A DNA stretch of 64,000 bases from Phylloscopus collybita (GCA_027886175.1 JAJNNQ010000003.1:22919501-22983500); one strand, 5' to 3'; shown: positions 1 to 11,430, counted from the stretch's first letter. Program-made: numbers and translations. Notes: generated from the sequence alone by a model not told the origin.

Positions 1-501
1 TGTTGACAGGATACTGATGGAAGATTGTTAGAGAAAATTCCTGTGCTGAATGGTCAGGGAGGTCAGTCTTAGAGGACCTGGGGGATGTTACCCAAGGTAT
101 TGTCATCTTAATGAGGCCTATTTGTGGTATAAAATAGACTACACACTCTTTTCTACAAGTGCAGAAAATTTATCCAGCTCTAGTCACATCAAAGGAAGGT
201 TCCCAATGTCTAACCATGCAGGTCTGGTCCTGTACACTGCGTGATGGCTTCTTTTTTTTCTGGTGTGCCATCTATTTCAGTCCATCTTTCTGGCTCTGAA
301 TAACCCTCACAGCTTCAGCAAAGCAATATTGCATAAGGCAGGAGTTACTAAAATTGATCTTCTCAATTTTAGCAGGGTCCCTGGTCAGGTTTCAGCTTCA
401 GGATTGCCAATTTGAAACACATGGGGCTCACATAAACATTTGCAGGGTGCAGTCTCAAAGCTGGTCTGCCAGTGTTGCCCTCCACAAGCTGGCATTGGGA
501 A
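1..501. other. Unassigned sequence left of LTR-A copy 1
   Basis: I recognise no gene or repeat family here. The stretch ends at the target site of the LTR-A insertion. Open frames of 60 to 115 codons cross it on both strands but lack splice or start context that would favour them. Confidence 0.5.
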
Positions 502-507
502 AACCAC

Positions 508-816
508 TGATGCTGTTCAAGATTACAACGACACGGACTCTGAACTTTCTGAAGGCTGAAATGACTCCAAATCAATCTTTATTCCCTAGGAATTTCTTTC
601 CTTTATACTATTTTACAAAGAACCACCCAAGGGGTGGAAGAAAGACACACTTCCTCAACTACATTGGTCAAGTCAGAGAGACATCAACAAGTCCCTCCTA
701 AGGAAAGGAATGCAAACAAAGGTTACAGTTAGGAAAACATGTCTCTTGTTGACAGAACAGTGTCTGGGAAAAAGTTTCAGAGGAACCAAAACATCACAGC
801 ACAAACCATGACTACA
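508..816 (-). mobile_element. Solo LTR, family A, copy 1 (6-bp TSD)
   Basis: This 309-bp solo LTR is read on the minus strand, so its plus-strand image begins TGATGCTG and ends GACTACA. Exact 6-bp duplications AACCAC lie at 502-507 and 817-822. On its own strand it carries a TATA-like TATAAAGG (plus-strand image near 600-607) and a polyadenylation signal AATAAA (image TTTATT near 577-582). It aligns along its whole length with copies at 9115, 22173 and 41393. A 6-bp TSD is typical of ERVK-type elements. No gag, pol or env sequence adjoins it, so it is the usual product of LTR-LTR recombination. Confidence 0.88.
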
Positions 817-822
817 AACCAC

Positions 823-1516
823 CCAGACAAACTCACTTCTTTAGGTAGGAACCAAGGTTTTAATGCCCCAAATAAGGGTTCAGTCATGGGTTTAAGCTTA
901 ACTGTACCAGAGATTATAGTTGAAACATGTATCCTTGTGTCCACAGAGAAGTGTAAGAGCTTCAGGGCCGCTGGAATAAACTTTGTCCTTCAATCATCCC
1001 ATATAATCTTGCTGGAAAAAAGATGACAATACCTCTCTAAAAGAATGTTGTCTTTCCAAATAGTGAAATTGGGAAATAATTTCCAAAGCCATGAACTAAA
1101 AATATCCCTGCCTTTGGGCTGCACAAAGGGCACATTCTTGCCATAATATTCTCTCCCCTCAAGCAGGAGCAGTCAGCAAACCCCCTTTAGCCAAGCCAGA
1201 GCAAGGTGAGGAAACAGTGATAGTTTTGCATGAGGGAATCAGAATGCTGTAACATCCAAAGTCTCAGGCTGGCATCGGTTCAATTACCTGGCTGCTTCTG
1301 GAGTCTTACCAGAGCCTGGGAGAGCCTGAATTTGCTTCCTGCAGCTGCTAGCATGCTCCTGTGGCAGGGTGGAGAAAATCATCTGTGGGCAGCAAACACT
1401 GAGGCTGAACCTGTAACAGGGCCAGGAGGACTCAGGCTTATCAAGCCACGGGGTCTGGTGCCTGCAGGAGGGGAAGGGAGACAGGAGGCTGACTTGAATA
1501 ATGTGAGCTGAGGTGA
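823..1516. other. Unassigned sequence
   Basis: Nothing recognisable as a gene or known repeat is seen. The part from about 1240 onward is less AT-rich and has short open frames on both strands, without splice context. Confidence 0.4.
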
Positions 1517-1685
1517 ACTTGGAAAAGGAAATGTTTAGAGTGTCTGGGCCTTTGCTCAAAGGTGTGAGCAGACATATATGGCAGGTACTTGCAATGGAGG
1601 GCAATGCCTTTTTAGCAAGAGAGGCAACTTCCTCAAAATCTGAATGTGAGTGTTCTTTCTGTCATGGCTGTTGAATCCCTTTTAG
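1517..1685. repeat. Direct repeat, unit 1 (~170 bp)
   Basis: The unit begins ACTTGGAAAAGGAAATGTTT and ends near GAATCCCTTTTA. It recurs almost unchanged at 1893-2063, about 376 bp downstream in the same orientation. The two units differ by scattered substitutions and a small indel in GCCTTTTTAGC / GCCTTTTGTAGC. The intervening ~207 bp are not repeated. This is a local segmental duplication or part of a larger unrecognised repeat. The minus strand is open through both units, but that only reflects the DNA similarity. Confidence 0.85.
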
Positions 1686-1892
1686 GTTGTTGAGTTATTA
1701 AAAGTGGAAATCACTGACCCATTGTCCATATGAATTTTTAAATGTTCAGATTTTTAAAAAATTTTACATGGTAGGATCAGATCATTGGTGCTCCTTTTTT
1801 TTTTTTCCCAAATGTAACAGAAATTTGTGTTTCTTTTGCTAGTCCTTTGTAAGTTTTAGGTCGTGCTTGGGTAAGCTGGTTCTTAATCATGG

Positions 1893-2063
1893 ACTTGGAA
1901 AAGGAAATGTTTAGAGTATCTGGGCCTTTACTCAAAGGTGTGAGCAGACATACATGGCAGGTACTTGCAATGGAGGGCAATGCCTTTTGTAGCAAGAGAG
2001 GCAACTTTCTCAAAATCTGAACGTGAGTGTTCTTTCTGTCATTGCTGTTGAATCCCTTTTAAG
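1893..2063. repeat. Direct repeat, unit 2 (~170 bp)
   Basis: Second unit of the duplication described at 1517-1685. It begins ACTTGGAAAAGG and ends GAATCCCTTTTA. Similarity stops on both sides at sharp points, as expected for a duplicated segment or for two inserted copies. Confidence 0.85.
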
Positions 2064-4907
2064 TTCACAGGCTGTGCAGTGTTCTTGTCAGCCTTTGTAA
2101 ATACGTAGCAATTCATAAAGCACAATTGGAACAATGGAATCACTTCAGCCTAGCACTTCCTGATTAAAACCAAAAGAAGGAGAAGAACAGCCTGAGATTG
2201 GATTTTCTTGAGCATAGGTGTTGCTGAAGCCAAATAAACACCCAAGACCCTAACAGGATTTAAAACAGAAAAAACTCTGAACTAGAACAGCTTCATAGAC
2301 AGTGAGGTTTGATACATTTCTGAACAGCAGTAGCTTTGCCTTGAATTTCATCTTAGTGCAGTGCTGCATTCTATTGCCAGGTCATATTTCCTCAAGAGGT
2401 GTACTCTACTAAGCTGCTCAGAACCAACCACATGATCCCAACTTAGTGTTAAGAGTTTGTGTTAAAAAGGAGCTTCAATCTGTTCAAATACGTGTTGGGA
2501 TGGAGCCCAAATTTATGTTCAGAAGTGCTGATCTGTGAGAACAAATGGTTGCATTCAAGGAAGGACACGTTTCCAGACAAAAAAGTCATGTTGTGGAACC
2601 TTAATTGTCCACTTATTTTTTCAATGCCTAAACACAGCTATATACACTTGTGAGTGCTTTTTCTAGGAAGTTATTTGATTATTTATATTATTTGACTATT
2701 CAGAGAAATCACTGTTTTCCTGGCAAGCGTGCTCTTCCCCTTCTGCACAAAACCAATTAATAGAAAACACATCATTAGAACAAAATGGGAACAGATGTGT
2801 TTTGAGAGGCAGTGTGGAGATAGATCTCCATTATATTGCTTTCACTGGAAGGAGTTTTTGGGAAAAGAATAAATACGTGACTGAGAGTAATGATAAAAGA
2901 TTAGGAAGAACTTAAGGTGCCTTGAGAGGGGATAAGAGATAAGGACAGTTAGAGGGGAGAAGGAAAGGCATACATCACAGAGAGAATTGGTGGTTAGGAA
3001 GAGATAGGAAATTGAGATTTGCAATGTGCAAGTGGTTTTAGAGGAATAATGGGCCAGGTGAACTGTGAAGAAGAGTTCCTGGAAATAAGGGTAAATTTCA
3101 GGTCTGGGCAGCAGTTGCTTCCCAAGCCTCAGGAGCAGCATGTGTCTGATACTCAAAAGACTGCAGATGATTGGGGTTGCTGCCTACCAAAACTGATCCA
3201 TGTTAACCCTATTAAACCCTATATTGAAAGTCACTTTAAGCATATTCTAAATAAGCTAGAAGAATAAAGGAAACCTGTTGATTGGATCCTTGAATCTGAA
3301 AACTATTTATAGTTCTGAGAATGAGTTGTGTTCAGGAGCCTGAGCTTCCAGCTGGCTCACAACTACTTCTCGTGTGGGACCACAGCATTGTACCTCCCTT
3401 TTTCTGAATGCAAGGAAGGGCTTAAGTTTGTTTCTTCGAAGGTGACACCTCAAGAGACCTCTACATATGTTAAGTGACTTTGTCAGGCTGAAGGACACCC
3501 CCTCTCCATTGACACTCCATGCATTCTCCCCAAATGCCTGTTTGTGGGCTAAGAAGACTGTATGGAACAGAGTGCTAAACATGCAGTGTTTGAAAGGGTG
3601 TGCAGGAGTGCACATTTATCTTTTATTATCTCCCTTAAGCAGGGCTGTTACTCAGGAGCTCTAACAGCCATCCATTATTCATCAGCTGCCTTTCTCCTCA
3701 GCTGAGAGCAGAGTTGTCATGTGGAACAGCAGCCTGGCGGAGTGTGAAGTGGGATGGATACTGGATTATACAAGGGAATTATCTGCTCCAGTAAAGGTCT
3801 GGTTTCCAGGGCTTCTGGCATAACTAAGCAGAAAAAGGAAGTGCAAATCTAGGGACATAATGTTATACCTGGAAAGATTAAGATACTAATGCCATGAGTA
3901 ACTTCTTCCTGTAGAACTAAATCCAAGGCAGCTTTTGCTAAGGCATCCTAATGTGGATGAGCTTTCATCCTGGTTTGGAAACTGCCTCAAGTGCAGGAAG
4001 AACCAGGAGTTCCAGGAGTTCCAGCCTATTTGACCTGAAGCTGGGTGGGTCATAGAGCACAGTGTGGCTGTGGAGCAGATGTGCTGTCAGATGCTGGCTC
4101 TGTGTGCTGCAGGTGCCAGATCAGGGGGTTTGCAAGAGCCACCTGCCTACTCCTTGTCTTAAACTTAGTTAGCAAACTTTCAACCCGGAGTGACAGCTGA
4201 AAATGACTTTCAGGAAAACAAAATGTAGGAATTTGGATGCCTTGGCCTATATGTGAACACTCAAGGGTTTTACCTGCTTTCTAAGGGTATCCCCATTCAG
4301 GGATGTGTAGCAGGCCTTCTAAACCCTTCCAGCTTGGTTACCCCACGATGATCACATGAACTTCTGCCTTACAAAGCTACCTATTCCAGCTCCTCCAGCT
4401 TTCTGCAGGGGCAAGCACAGCACTTCAGGACCTTCTACCCATGTATGTAGGGCTTTAAACCCCAAGCATAAAAAATTTGATGTGCTGTGCATGTAATTTA
4501 CCTTGCCTGCCTCAGGCACCAAGTATCACACGTAGCAGATCAGTGATTGAAGTAATTGATAGTCGTGCAGGAGACTGGAAGAGCTGTAGGATGTACAATG
4601 TGATGAAACAGTTCTGACTTACTCAAGTTTTCAGCCTTGAAGCAAGAGGGCACCAAGGCTGTGGTTAGTTACAAAAATGAGTACTGTCTGTCAAAGTGTT
4701 TGAAGTTTGTGGCATGAACTGTGATTAATATGAAGCTCACTTGATGGCCTGAGGACTTCCCACCACCCCTACAAACAATGCAGGCCTGTTGTGCAGAAAT
4801 TCATTTGTGTTTCAGTGTTCATAATAAAGTGACCGGTATGAAAATAACACGACAAAATAAAATAGCAGGAACAGGGATTAGCTATTGAAGGTCAAAATAT
4901 TTTGTTT
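2064..4907. other. Unassigned intergenic or intronic sequence
   Basis: I see no gene or named repeat here. The longest open frames (about 100 codons on the minus strand near 2842-3156 and 3307-3615) are not supported by family resemblance. Confidence 0.4.
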
Positions 4908-4948
4908 TCTAGAAGTACATTGGGATCTTGCACCAATGTACTTCTAGA
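4908..4948. repeat. Perfect 16-bp inverted repeat with 9-nt loop
   Basis: Left arm TCTAGAAGTACATTGG (4908-4923) is the exact reverse complement of CCAATGTACTTCTAGA (4933-4948). The loop is GATCTTGCA. Transcribed in either direction it would form an uninterrupted 16-bp stem. Nothing around it identifies a mobile element, and no run of U follows the stem that would suggest a terminator. Confidence 0.95.
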
Positions 4949-6671
4949 TTTCTAGATGATTTCTCTGGGTAATGTTCAAGCAGAATTGAATTTTTGATTA
5001 TATAATCAACTCAGCCCTAAACAGTTATAACTACCTACTAAAATTGAAGTATTTAATCGGAAACCAACTGTATAAGGAGACTTCAGAACATTTTAAAGCA
5101 AGTGGGTTTTTTTAACCCTTTTTTGTAGCTGACCTCTTATTGCAATGGCGATTCCTCTGAGAAATGTTTTAGGTAAGGCTGCCAGCAATAGACTTCTTGG
5201 CTATGAGTGCCCCAGGTCCACCTCTGTGCTCAGGGCAATGGAGGAGAAAAGAGCAAAGCAGTGATCAGACTGCCCACTCTTACAAGTTGCAGATAAAGCT
5301 TCTCAGCCTTACACACCCCACGTGGCTGTGTGATATTGTGCCAATAGCAATATGAGGGTATCTTGTTCCAAATACCTGATAAGTGGATCAGACTCCAGGA
5401 TGCCAACAAAGCTGGTTCACAAGAAAGGATGCTCCTTTTTTTTTTTTTTTTTGTGCTGCTTGAACTTCATCACCCTGCTGTGATGCTTAATGGAATCGTC
5501 GTGCCAGCTGTGAGTGCTGATATTTTTATAAGGCAGCTACCAAACACTTCTGTGTTTTCAATCAGCTGTAAGCTGATAGGAGCCTTATCACACTCCATCT
5601 TTGGAGGCAGCTAAAGGAAAATCCAAGCAGGCATTAATTTATATTCATAAATATGAATAAGCTAAATTAAGCTGAATTAAACTCCTTGTCCAAAGAAGAC
5701 TGAATGGGATGGACTAGCAGGAGCTAACTTTTGCCAGGACAAGGTCAGGACAGCTAAAGCAACCTGTACTTTGATTTAGATGCTGTGTTCACATACTGTG
5801 ACCAAGGTGTTTTAGGGACAGAGAAATCTCATGCTAAGTAACAAACAAGGAATGCCTGAGGAGCTTGAAAGGACTTCAGGATAAAGTTGTTTCTGCTGAT
5901 CTGTACAAGGCCAGTATCTGTGAAAATCATGGACACTTGCAGCATACTTTGCTTGGCCTGTAGCAGATATGTCCAGTGGCAGTGAGGTGGCAATCAAGAC
6001 CCATAACACCCAAGAAGGCAAAATGCTATTTTTGGGTGGAGTATATTACTCCAGATGAGGATGTCACTCCTGCAGACTCCCCCAAGAAGAGCCTGAGAAT
6101 GAGCTCAAGAAGCAATGTCTGAATTGTGCTTAGTGGCTGAAACAAGCTGCATGCTTCAAAGTTCTGGTCCTGCCCTAGCCTAGCATAATATGAGGTGCTC
6201 CATTAAATTCAGAATTTATTATTTTATAGCAGCAAGTGTAGATTTAATAGCAATATATTCAAGGCAAACTTACATCATCAATATAAAAGCATACTCAGGT
6301 GAGGTGCCTGCAGCCTGAATTTCTCAGGTAAGGTGTGCTCTAAGTTAAACCTGCAGTAGACACTCAGAAAGAAGCAAATATTTACTGCAGTAGGAGATCA
6401 TTTTTGTGATTTAAACCTTGCATCGAGTTCCCAAGCAGGTGCACACACCTTGCAGGTCAGAACTCCTGAAGACCTGAGGAGTTCCCCAGCTGTTTGTGCT
6501 CTAACAGTCTGTTGTTATTTACTTACAAAACAAGCATCATTTAAGACATAGAAACCTATCCTTACCCTCCTTGCAACAAAACTCTGGGTGTTCTTGGTGT
6601 GTTTTGTGAAAGCTGACAGCCAGACCACCATGCGGTTCTTAGGTAGCTACTGAAATGTCTTTGCAGGGTAT
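4949..6671. other. Unassigned sequence with a T17 tract
   Basis: No gene is supported. A run of about 17 T lies near 5437-5453. A short plus-strand segment (5129-5172) has a pyrimidine-rich acceptor and an AG/GTAAGG donor, but at 44 bp it is too short to call. Confidence 0.4.
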
Positions 6672-7127
6672 TGTTGATAATGCCTTAGGATTTTAGCTTT
6701 TGTATTTTTTCATATACTTGTAACCCTGCAATTCTTTAGTGTGTAACTCTAAACTCCATACACAGTGTCAGCTGCTGCTTTCCCATTTTGGTCAGACACA
6801 ACAATTCCTCTCCAGGCCTGGGAATCAAGCACACCTCACTGCCTCAGGCCCCAAGAGACAGATACAAAAGTGAGTTGGGGGGAGCAAACTTGAGGTAAAT
6901 GACTTCATTACCTGAAGCTGTAATTGGAAGATTAACCCCAATATACAAATGGACCAAACTTATAGAAGTGTGAAAACTTGTGACTCATCATCCATTTTTG
7001 GGTGCAGCCCCTGGGGGGGCGGTTTGTCTGCCCTAAATGTACCTGAAGGCCCTTCAATAAATAGAACTGCTTTGTATTCCCCTGATTCTATCTGGCCTCT
7101 GTTTTCAGGTAGCCCAAAAAGGCATCA
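6672..7127 (+). mobile_element. Solo LTR, family D, copy 1
   Basis: A ~456-bp LTR in plus orientation. It shares long blocks with the LTR at 45974-46408: TAACCCCAATATACAAATGG against AACCCCAATATGTAAATGG, then GGACCAAACTTATA, then GAAGGCC..T..AATAAAT. It ends GGCATCA, as the second copy does. An AATAAA lies near 7055 and a TATA-like ACTTATAGAAG upstream of it. I could not find a matching TSD, so the exact left end is uncertain. Confidence 0.7.
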
Positions 7128-7211
7128 CTGTGACTGAGTGCTTTTCAAAGGCAAATTACATCCCCTCCTTTAGAGCATGATTCAAAGCCAGCTGAAATCA
7201 TCACAGATAAC

Positions 7212-7441
7212 CTGACTGGAGCTTTACATCAGGCACCCTCTGCCATCCCAGATGATATGAGGGAGAAATAGATGCAAGATGAGATTTGAGCAGCTTTTCA
7301 CACTTCTTTCTTGAAGATGCTGGGGAATAATTACAGTCTGGGACAACTTCTTTTTCTGTTTGATGTGGATTTAAAAAGAGCTTTTTTATTAATGCAGCCT
7401 CCTGTTTAATGAGCAGTGCAAAACATCTCTGTGTTAGAGAC
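7212..7441 (-). CDS. Candidate exon X10 (unidentified)
   Basis: A 230-nt minus-strand segment is open in only one frame (about 76 codons). It sits between an acceptor TTTTGGATAGGCAG and a donor TCAG/GTTATC, entering in phase 2 and leaving in phase 1. The predicted peptide starts SLTQRCFALLIKQEAAL, is rich in Lys, Leu and Ser, and ends VPDVKLQSG. I do not recognise the family. It does not join in phase to candidate X9 at 11205-11251, so at least one more exon would have to lie between them. Chance open frames with plausible splice sites of this length do occur in 64 kb, so this is only a candidate. Confidence 0.25.
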
Positions 7442-8734
7442 CTGCCTATCCAAAAGGTGTGTCTACATTCTCCAGTGCCAGGAGACAGCAACTGCAAGGA
7501 GGTGAACTCTGGTGATGCCAGAACATCTCAACAGCTTCCTCTGTTCTGCAGAAGAACTTGAGTTGATTCAGCATTTAATTTAAAAGTCTGATTCGTCATA
7601 CACTGATAACAAAGTTTAGTATGAGTGCCAGTAGTTAATCTTAGAAAATTCACAATCTGTTGAATGTAGAAATATTGCAGCACTGCTATTTCCAGTGCAG
7701 GTGAAGACCTTGTGTCCTTGGGAGGTACTATGACTTGATCATGGTGAAGCCAGAAATAGTAGGTATGGTATATCCACACCAGTGACAGAATGTCTTTCTG
7801 GATCTTGGAAGTCAGTAAGTTTAAGTCAAATATTTAAAATAAGAGCTACTGTTTATTTTACCATTATATTTGATCACAGTGCACCCTTGGTAGAATGCCA
7901 GAAGAGTCCCTTTACTCTTTTATAAAGACAAATGGAAATATGAAAACTGGAAACCTAAAAAGTAATATATTATATTTCAGATTTTCCAACACCAATAATT
8001 TAGCTTTTAATATTTCAAATAAAGCACATTACCAACTGCAAAAATAGTATTGATAAATTTATTCAATTCAAGGTTAGTTTAGCCACAAACACTTAATTTT
8101 TCAGAAGCATACTGGTGTGGTGGTAAGAACTTCTCCTATTCTTGAACAGTCATAGAAAATGTAGGTGTCTTCTTTGATGGTTTACCTAAAGTTTGCCTAT
8201 ACATGCTAAAAAATTCAGTATGATGAAGTCACAGTACAAAAACAATTTGAATTTTTTATAGCCTGCACAAAAGCCTGCTGCAGTTTGTGCTTGACTAGTG
8301 CTGAATGAGGCATGAACTGAGATCCAGCTGTGACTGTTTTGATTTTCATTCATTGTTAAATTGCAAGCCCAATTCAACCAATCCTTTCCTGTATGTCAAT
8401 CTATCCCAACAAACCCCATTGCATTACACCTTTAAACACTACCTGTGCAAAGGTGGCAAAAGCAGAGACTTTTTTCTTTGGAATGTGGCTCCAGTAAAGC
8501 ACATGGCATGCAGTTAAAAAACACCCACAACCCCAAGAACAACAGCAGATAGATGGTGATTTGAATCATAGCAAGCAACTGTCAGAACAGGAATATCCTT
8601 CATGGTTGCAGCAAATAGTTTGAATGTATTTGTATTTTCAATTTGGCAAGTCAGAAGAGATCATGCCATTGCACAGCTTTGGCTCTGTAGTTCCCCTGGT
8701 AGCTGAGAAAGTTTCCAGATGAAGGGAGGAAAAT
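7442..8734. other. Unassigned AT-rich sequence
   Basis: I recognise no repeat or gene. A minus-strand open frame at 7528-7779 contains a 55-nt segment with passable splice signals, too weak to call. Confidence 0.35.
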
Positions 8735-9114
8735 TATGGAATTGTTTAGGTTGGAAAAGCCACCCTGCCCCCAGCCTGTAGCTCTGCAGAAGCTTGTTGG
8801 CAGCCAAGGGCAGGACCTGGCACTTCAGCTTAATTAAATTTTGTGCCACTGGCCTGGGCTCATCGACCCAGTCTGTCCAGATCCCTCTGCAGGGCTTTCC
8901 TGCCCTCCAGCAGGTGAACACTCTGAGCCAGCTTGGAGTCACCTGCACACTGACTGAGGGCTCCATCTCCTCTGCCTCATGGATAAAGACATTACACACA
9001 ACTGACCCCAGTACTGAGCCCTGGGGAGCCTCACTTGTGACCTGCCCAACTGGATGTAACCATCCCCTCTCTGGGCTCTGACACCCAGCCAGTTTTTAGC
9101 CATGAAAAGTGCTG
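8735..9114 (-). mobile_element. CR1 LINE, 3' part, first segment
   Basis: Reverse-strand CR1. Only about 25 bp of the 3' terminus remain (GGAATTGTTTAGGTTGGAAA). The sequence then jumps to an internal block recognisable by ATCCCTCTGCAGGGC, ACTGAGCCCTGGGGAGCC and CCAGCCAGTTTTTAGCCATG. About half a kilobase of the 3' part is therefore deleted. The element continues at 9420 after an LTR insertion. CR1 is the main non-LTR retrotransposon of birds, and copies are normally 5'-truncated. No open reading frame survives. Confidence 0.88.
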
Positions 9115-9419
9115 TGTCGCAATAGGACACGAAAGGAAGACACAAACTCCGTGATCAGAAGGCTGAAAATTACTCCAATCTGCCTTTATTGCTCAGGAAC
9201 TTCTTCCCTTTATACTGTTTTACAAAGAACCACCCAAGGGGTGGAAGAAAGACAAACTCCTTCGACTGCATTGGTCAAGTCAGAGGGACAAGTCCCTCCT
9301 AGGGAAAGGAATACAAAACACAGGATACTGTTAGAAAAACATATCTCTTGTTGACAGAACAGTGCCTGGGAAAGAGTTTTAGAGAAATCAAAACATCACA
9401 GGCACAAACCATGACTACA
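9115..9419 (-). mobile_element. Solo LTR, family A, copy 2, inside CR1
   Basis: A 305-bp LTR whose plus-strand image begins TGTCGCAATAGG and ends GACTACA. Exact 6-bp duplications GTGCTG lie at 9109-9114 and 9420-9425. CR1 sequence resumes in register on the other side (AAAAGTGC, then CTGTCCAAGCC), which fixes both boundaries. The images of AATAAA (CTTTATTGC near 9184) and TATAAAGG (CCTTTATACTG near 9207) are in the same places as in copy 1. Confidence 0.93.
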
Positions 9420-9670
9420 GTGCTGCTGTCCAAGCCAGGGGCTACCAGCTTTGCCAGGAGGATGTTGTGGGAATCAGTATCACAGGTGTTGCTGAAGGCC
9501 AGGGCAATATCCACAGCCTTTCCCTCATCCCCTAAGTGGGTCTACTGGTCAGAGAAGGAGATCAGGTTGCTCCAGCCCCACCTGCCCATCAGGAATCCAT
9601 GCTGTGTGGGCCTGGTCCCCTCCTTGTCCTGTAGGTGCTGTCTGATGGCACCCAGGAGGATCTGCTCCAT
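9420..9670 (-). mobile_element. CR1 LINE, second segment
   Basis: Continuation of the 8735-9114 CR1 beyond the LTR. Landmarks are TCCACAGCCTTTCCCTCATC, AGAAGGAGATCAGGTTG and GATCTGCTCCAT. On the coding strand this is part of the reverse-transcriptase region, carrying stops and indels. Similarity to CR1 ends at about 9670. Confidence 0.88.
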
Positions 9671-10330
9671 TGAGAGAACTGAAAAGGCAGAGGGTTTTCA
9701 CAGCCTTGCAATAAGCTCACACAGACAGAGGTTTGAAACAGAGGTGAACTTTAGGCCTCGAGATAGTTGGAGCATAGAAAGTTTCTGAACTGCAAAGAAA
9801 TATAGAACAAGCAACTACTGTATGCTGTAAGGTGCACGTGTAGTATTTAGTGCTTGGATTAAGTAGATGCTTGTAAGCTTTTAGCATTAGCCTATTGGCT
9901 AAAAACTTTTAAAAGGCCTTGTAACAAGGAGAACTTGGGCTTCTGTTGATGTGGTGTGAGGTTTACCATCTTTTATGTCTCTACCTGAAGTACTCCCCCC
10001 TGCCCGCCCCTGGGCTCCTGTGCTAGCTCGGTTTCTGGGGAGCTTTGGGGGGAAATATTTCAGGGGATAGGGTAAAAGATTCAAAAGAGGCTCTTACACC
10101 TCAGGGTGTTTCCAAGGCTTTATTCCCAAAGGGGTCCCAGGGGCAAAGAGGCTGAACAAGAAAGAGCAGGGGTTTTTATCTAGTCTCTGTCTCGAGACAG
10201 ATAGCTGGCACAGAGCCATAGGTCAGAGACAAGGGAAGGTCAGGTTAAACTAAAGGTTACAGTCTTTAGGGGGTTCTGGGGAAAAAAACATTTCCCCAGA
10301 GGAATACAACATCTACCTGCACTGAGACTA
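9671..10330. mobile_element. Possible ERV LTR fragments, orientation mixed
   Basis: The sequence after the CR1 break contains a CCTATTGGCT element (9891-9900) followed by TTTTAAAAGG, an arrangement like a CAAT box plus TATA box of a plus-strand LTR. Further on, the image of a polyadenylation signal (GGCTTTATTCCC near 10115) suggests LTR sequence on the minus strand. Neither part has a second copy in the window nor clear TSDs. The call rests only on these promoter-like motifs and on the sharp junction with CR1. Confidence 0.3.
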
Positions 10331-11204
10331 TAAATGTCACTTGAGGCAGGCTTACACTGTCATATTTTAGATGTTTTTTGGGTTTTTTTTTCTCTCTCTC
10401 AGAACAGCAGTCTTGTGGTACTTCCGTGTTTCTTTTTGGGACTAAATGTAGTGGGGGCTTGAACAGAAAGCAGGACATTCTCACCTCACAAAGGTCTGGG
10501 CTGGAGCTATGTTTGATTAGGGATAGACAGGGCCTGTCATCTCAGTGGCTTGGGTGGTGACTTGAAAGCAAACCTCATCTTAATGCTGACAGTCACTAAG
10601 GTCAGAATGCAATCTGTCATTACGGAGTGGCTGCTCTTTGTGATCATGCTATTTATCCTGAAGGACCTGCAAAGACATCTGTGCTTTGCAATCCCTATCT
10701 CTCAGAAATTATAACCTCTTGTTGAAATTGCTTTCCTAGCAGAATTATCTTGTTGTTTTCTGCTGGTCCCTGTTTCTGTTTTTTCCCTCTTTCAGTCGTG
10801 ATCTTTTAGTGTCCTGCCTGATGAAATCAGTTTGAGGTAATTTCAGCCAACTCTCTACAGACCCTGTATTCTGGATCAGCTCCCAGCTTTGTTTACTTTT
10901 TATGGGCTGAAAATGCTGTGACTACCAACCAACCAACTTGTCACAAAGCTGAACCTGTCTAAAGAGGCTTTAGCTTTTGAAAAATATTGCTTCCTGTGAA
11001 GAAAGTAGAAATGAGGGATCTTTAAGCAGAAGAAATTTAGTCCCTGACAGTGCAATCTGTGCCTTTATCAGCTTCTCTAGGTACTCCCTTTATATGATTC
11101 AAGGAGGAACCTGTGCCATTTTTATTCCTGTTGTTGGTGTTATGCTTCTTTTTGCAGAGAAAGGTAACAGTGTCATCCAAAACAAAGCAGAAGCTTGAAC
11201 TCAC
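10331..11204. other. Unassigned sequence
   Basis: I see no supported gene or repeat. A plus-strand peptide near 11090-11150 contains QGGTCAIF, which is faintly reminiscent of retroviral envelope proteins but was not accepted. Confidence 0.4.
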
Positions 11205-11251
11205 CTCTGCAAAGCTCTTTAAGATGAGAAACTTCTTTCAGAGCAAATTTA
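11205..11251 (-). CDS. Candidate exon X9 (unidentified)
   Basis: A 47-nt minus-strand segment with a strong acceptor (TTTCCTCTCTGTATTTGTCAG) and a near-consensus donor (GCAGAG/GTGAGT). Only one frame is open, entering in phase 2 and leaving in phase 1. It encodes KFALKEVSHLKELCR. The phase matches the exit phase of candidate X8 at 12391-12480. The product is not recognised. Confidence 0.3.
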
Positions 11252-11430
11252 CTGACAAATACAGAGAGGAAATCTTTCACTTATTCAGATCACCAGGATG
11301 AGAGATGAGAGTAGGTTTATTATTGTTTACTATGTATAGCATGTGCCTATGTGTACAAATATACAGTGAAGAAAAATTTTAAATTTACTTATAAAACTAG
11401 TTAGGAAAAGGTGGGTGTTTTGGCTTTTTG

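Noticed and set aside
1284..2013. Same minus-strand peptide (CLLTPLSKGPDTLNISFSK) in two open frames
   Set aside because: Explained by the ~170-bp DNA duplication; no splice or start signals and no family match.
5129..5172. 44-nt plus-strand segment with a good acceptor and AG/GTAAGG donor
   Set aside because: Too short to show coding, and isolated from any other plus-strand candidate in compatible phase.
11087..11165. Plus-strand peptide with QGGTCAIF followed by a shifted SCC, reminiscent of the CX6CC region of retroviral envelope proteins
   Set aside because: The spacing to the CC is wrong, no other env, pol or LTR sequence adjoins, and the match is only a few residues long.
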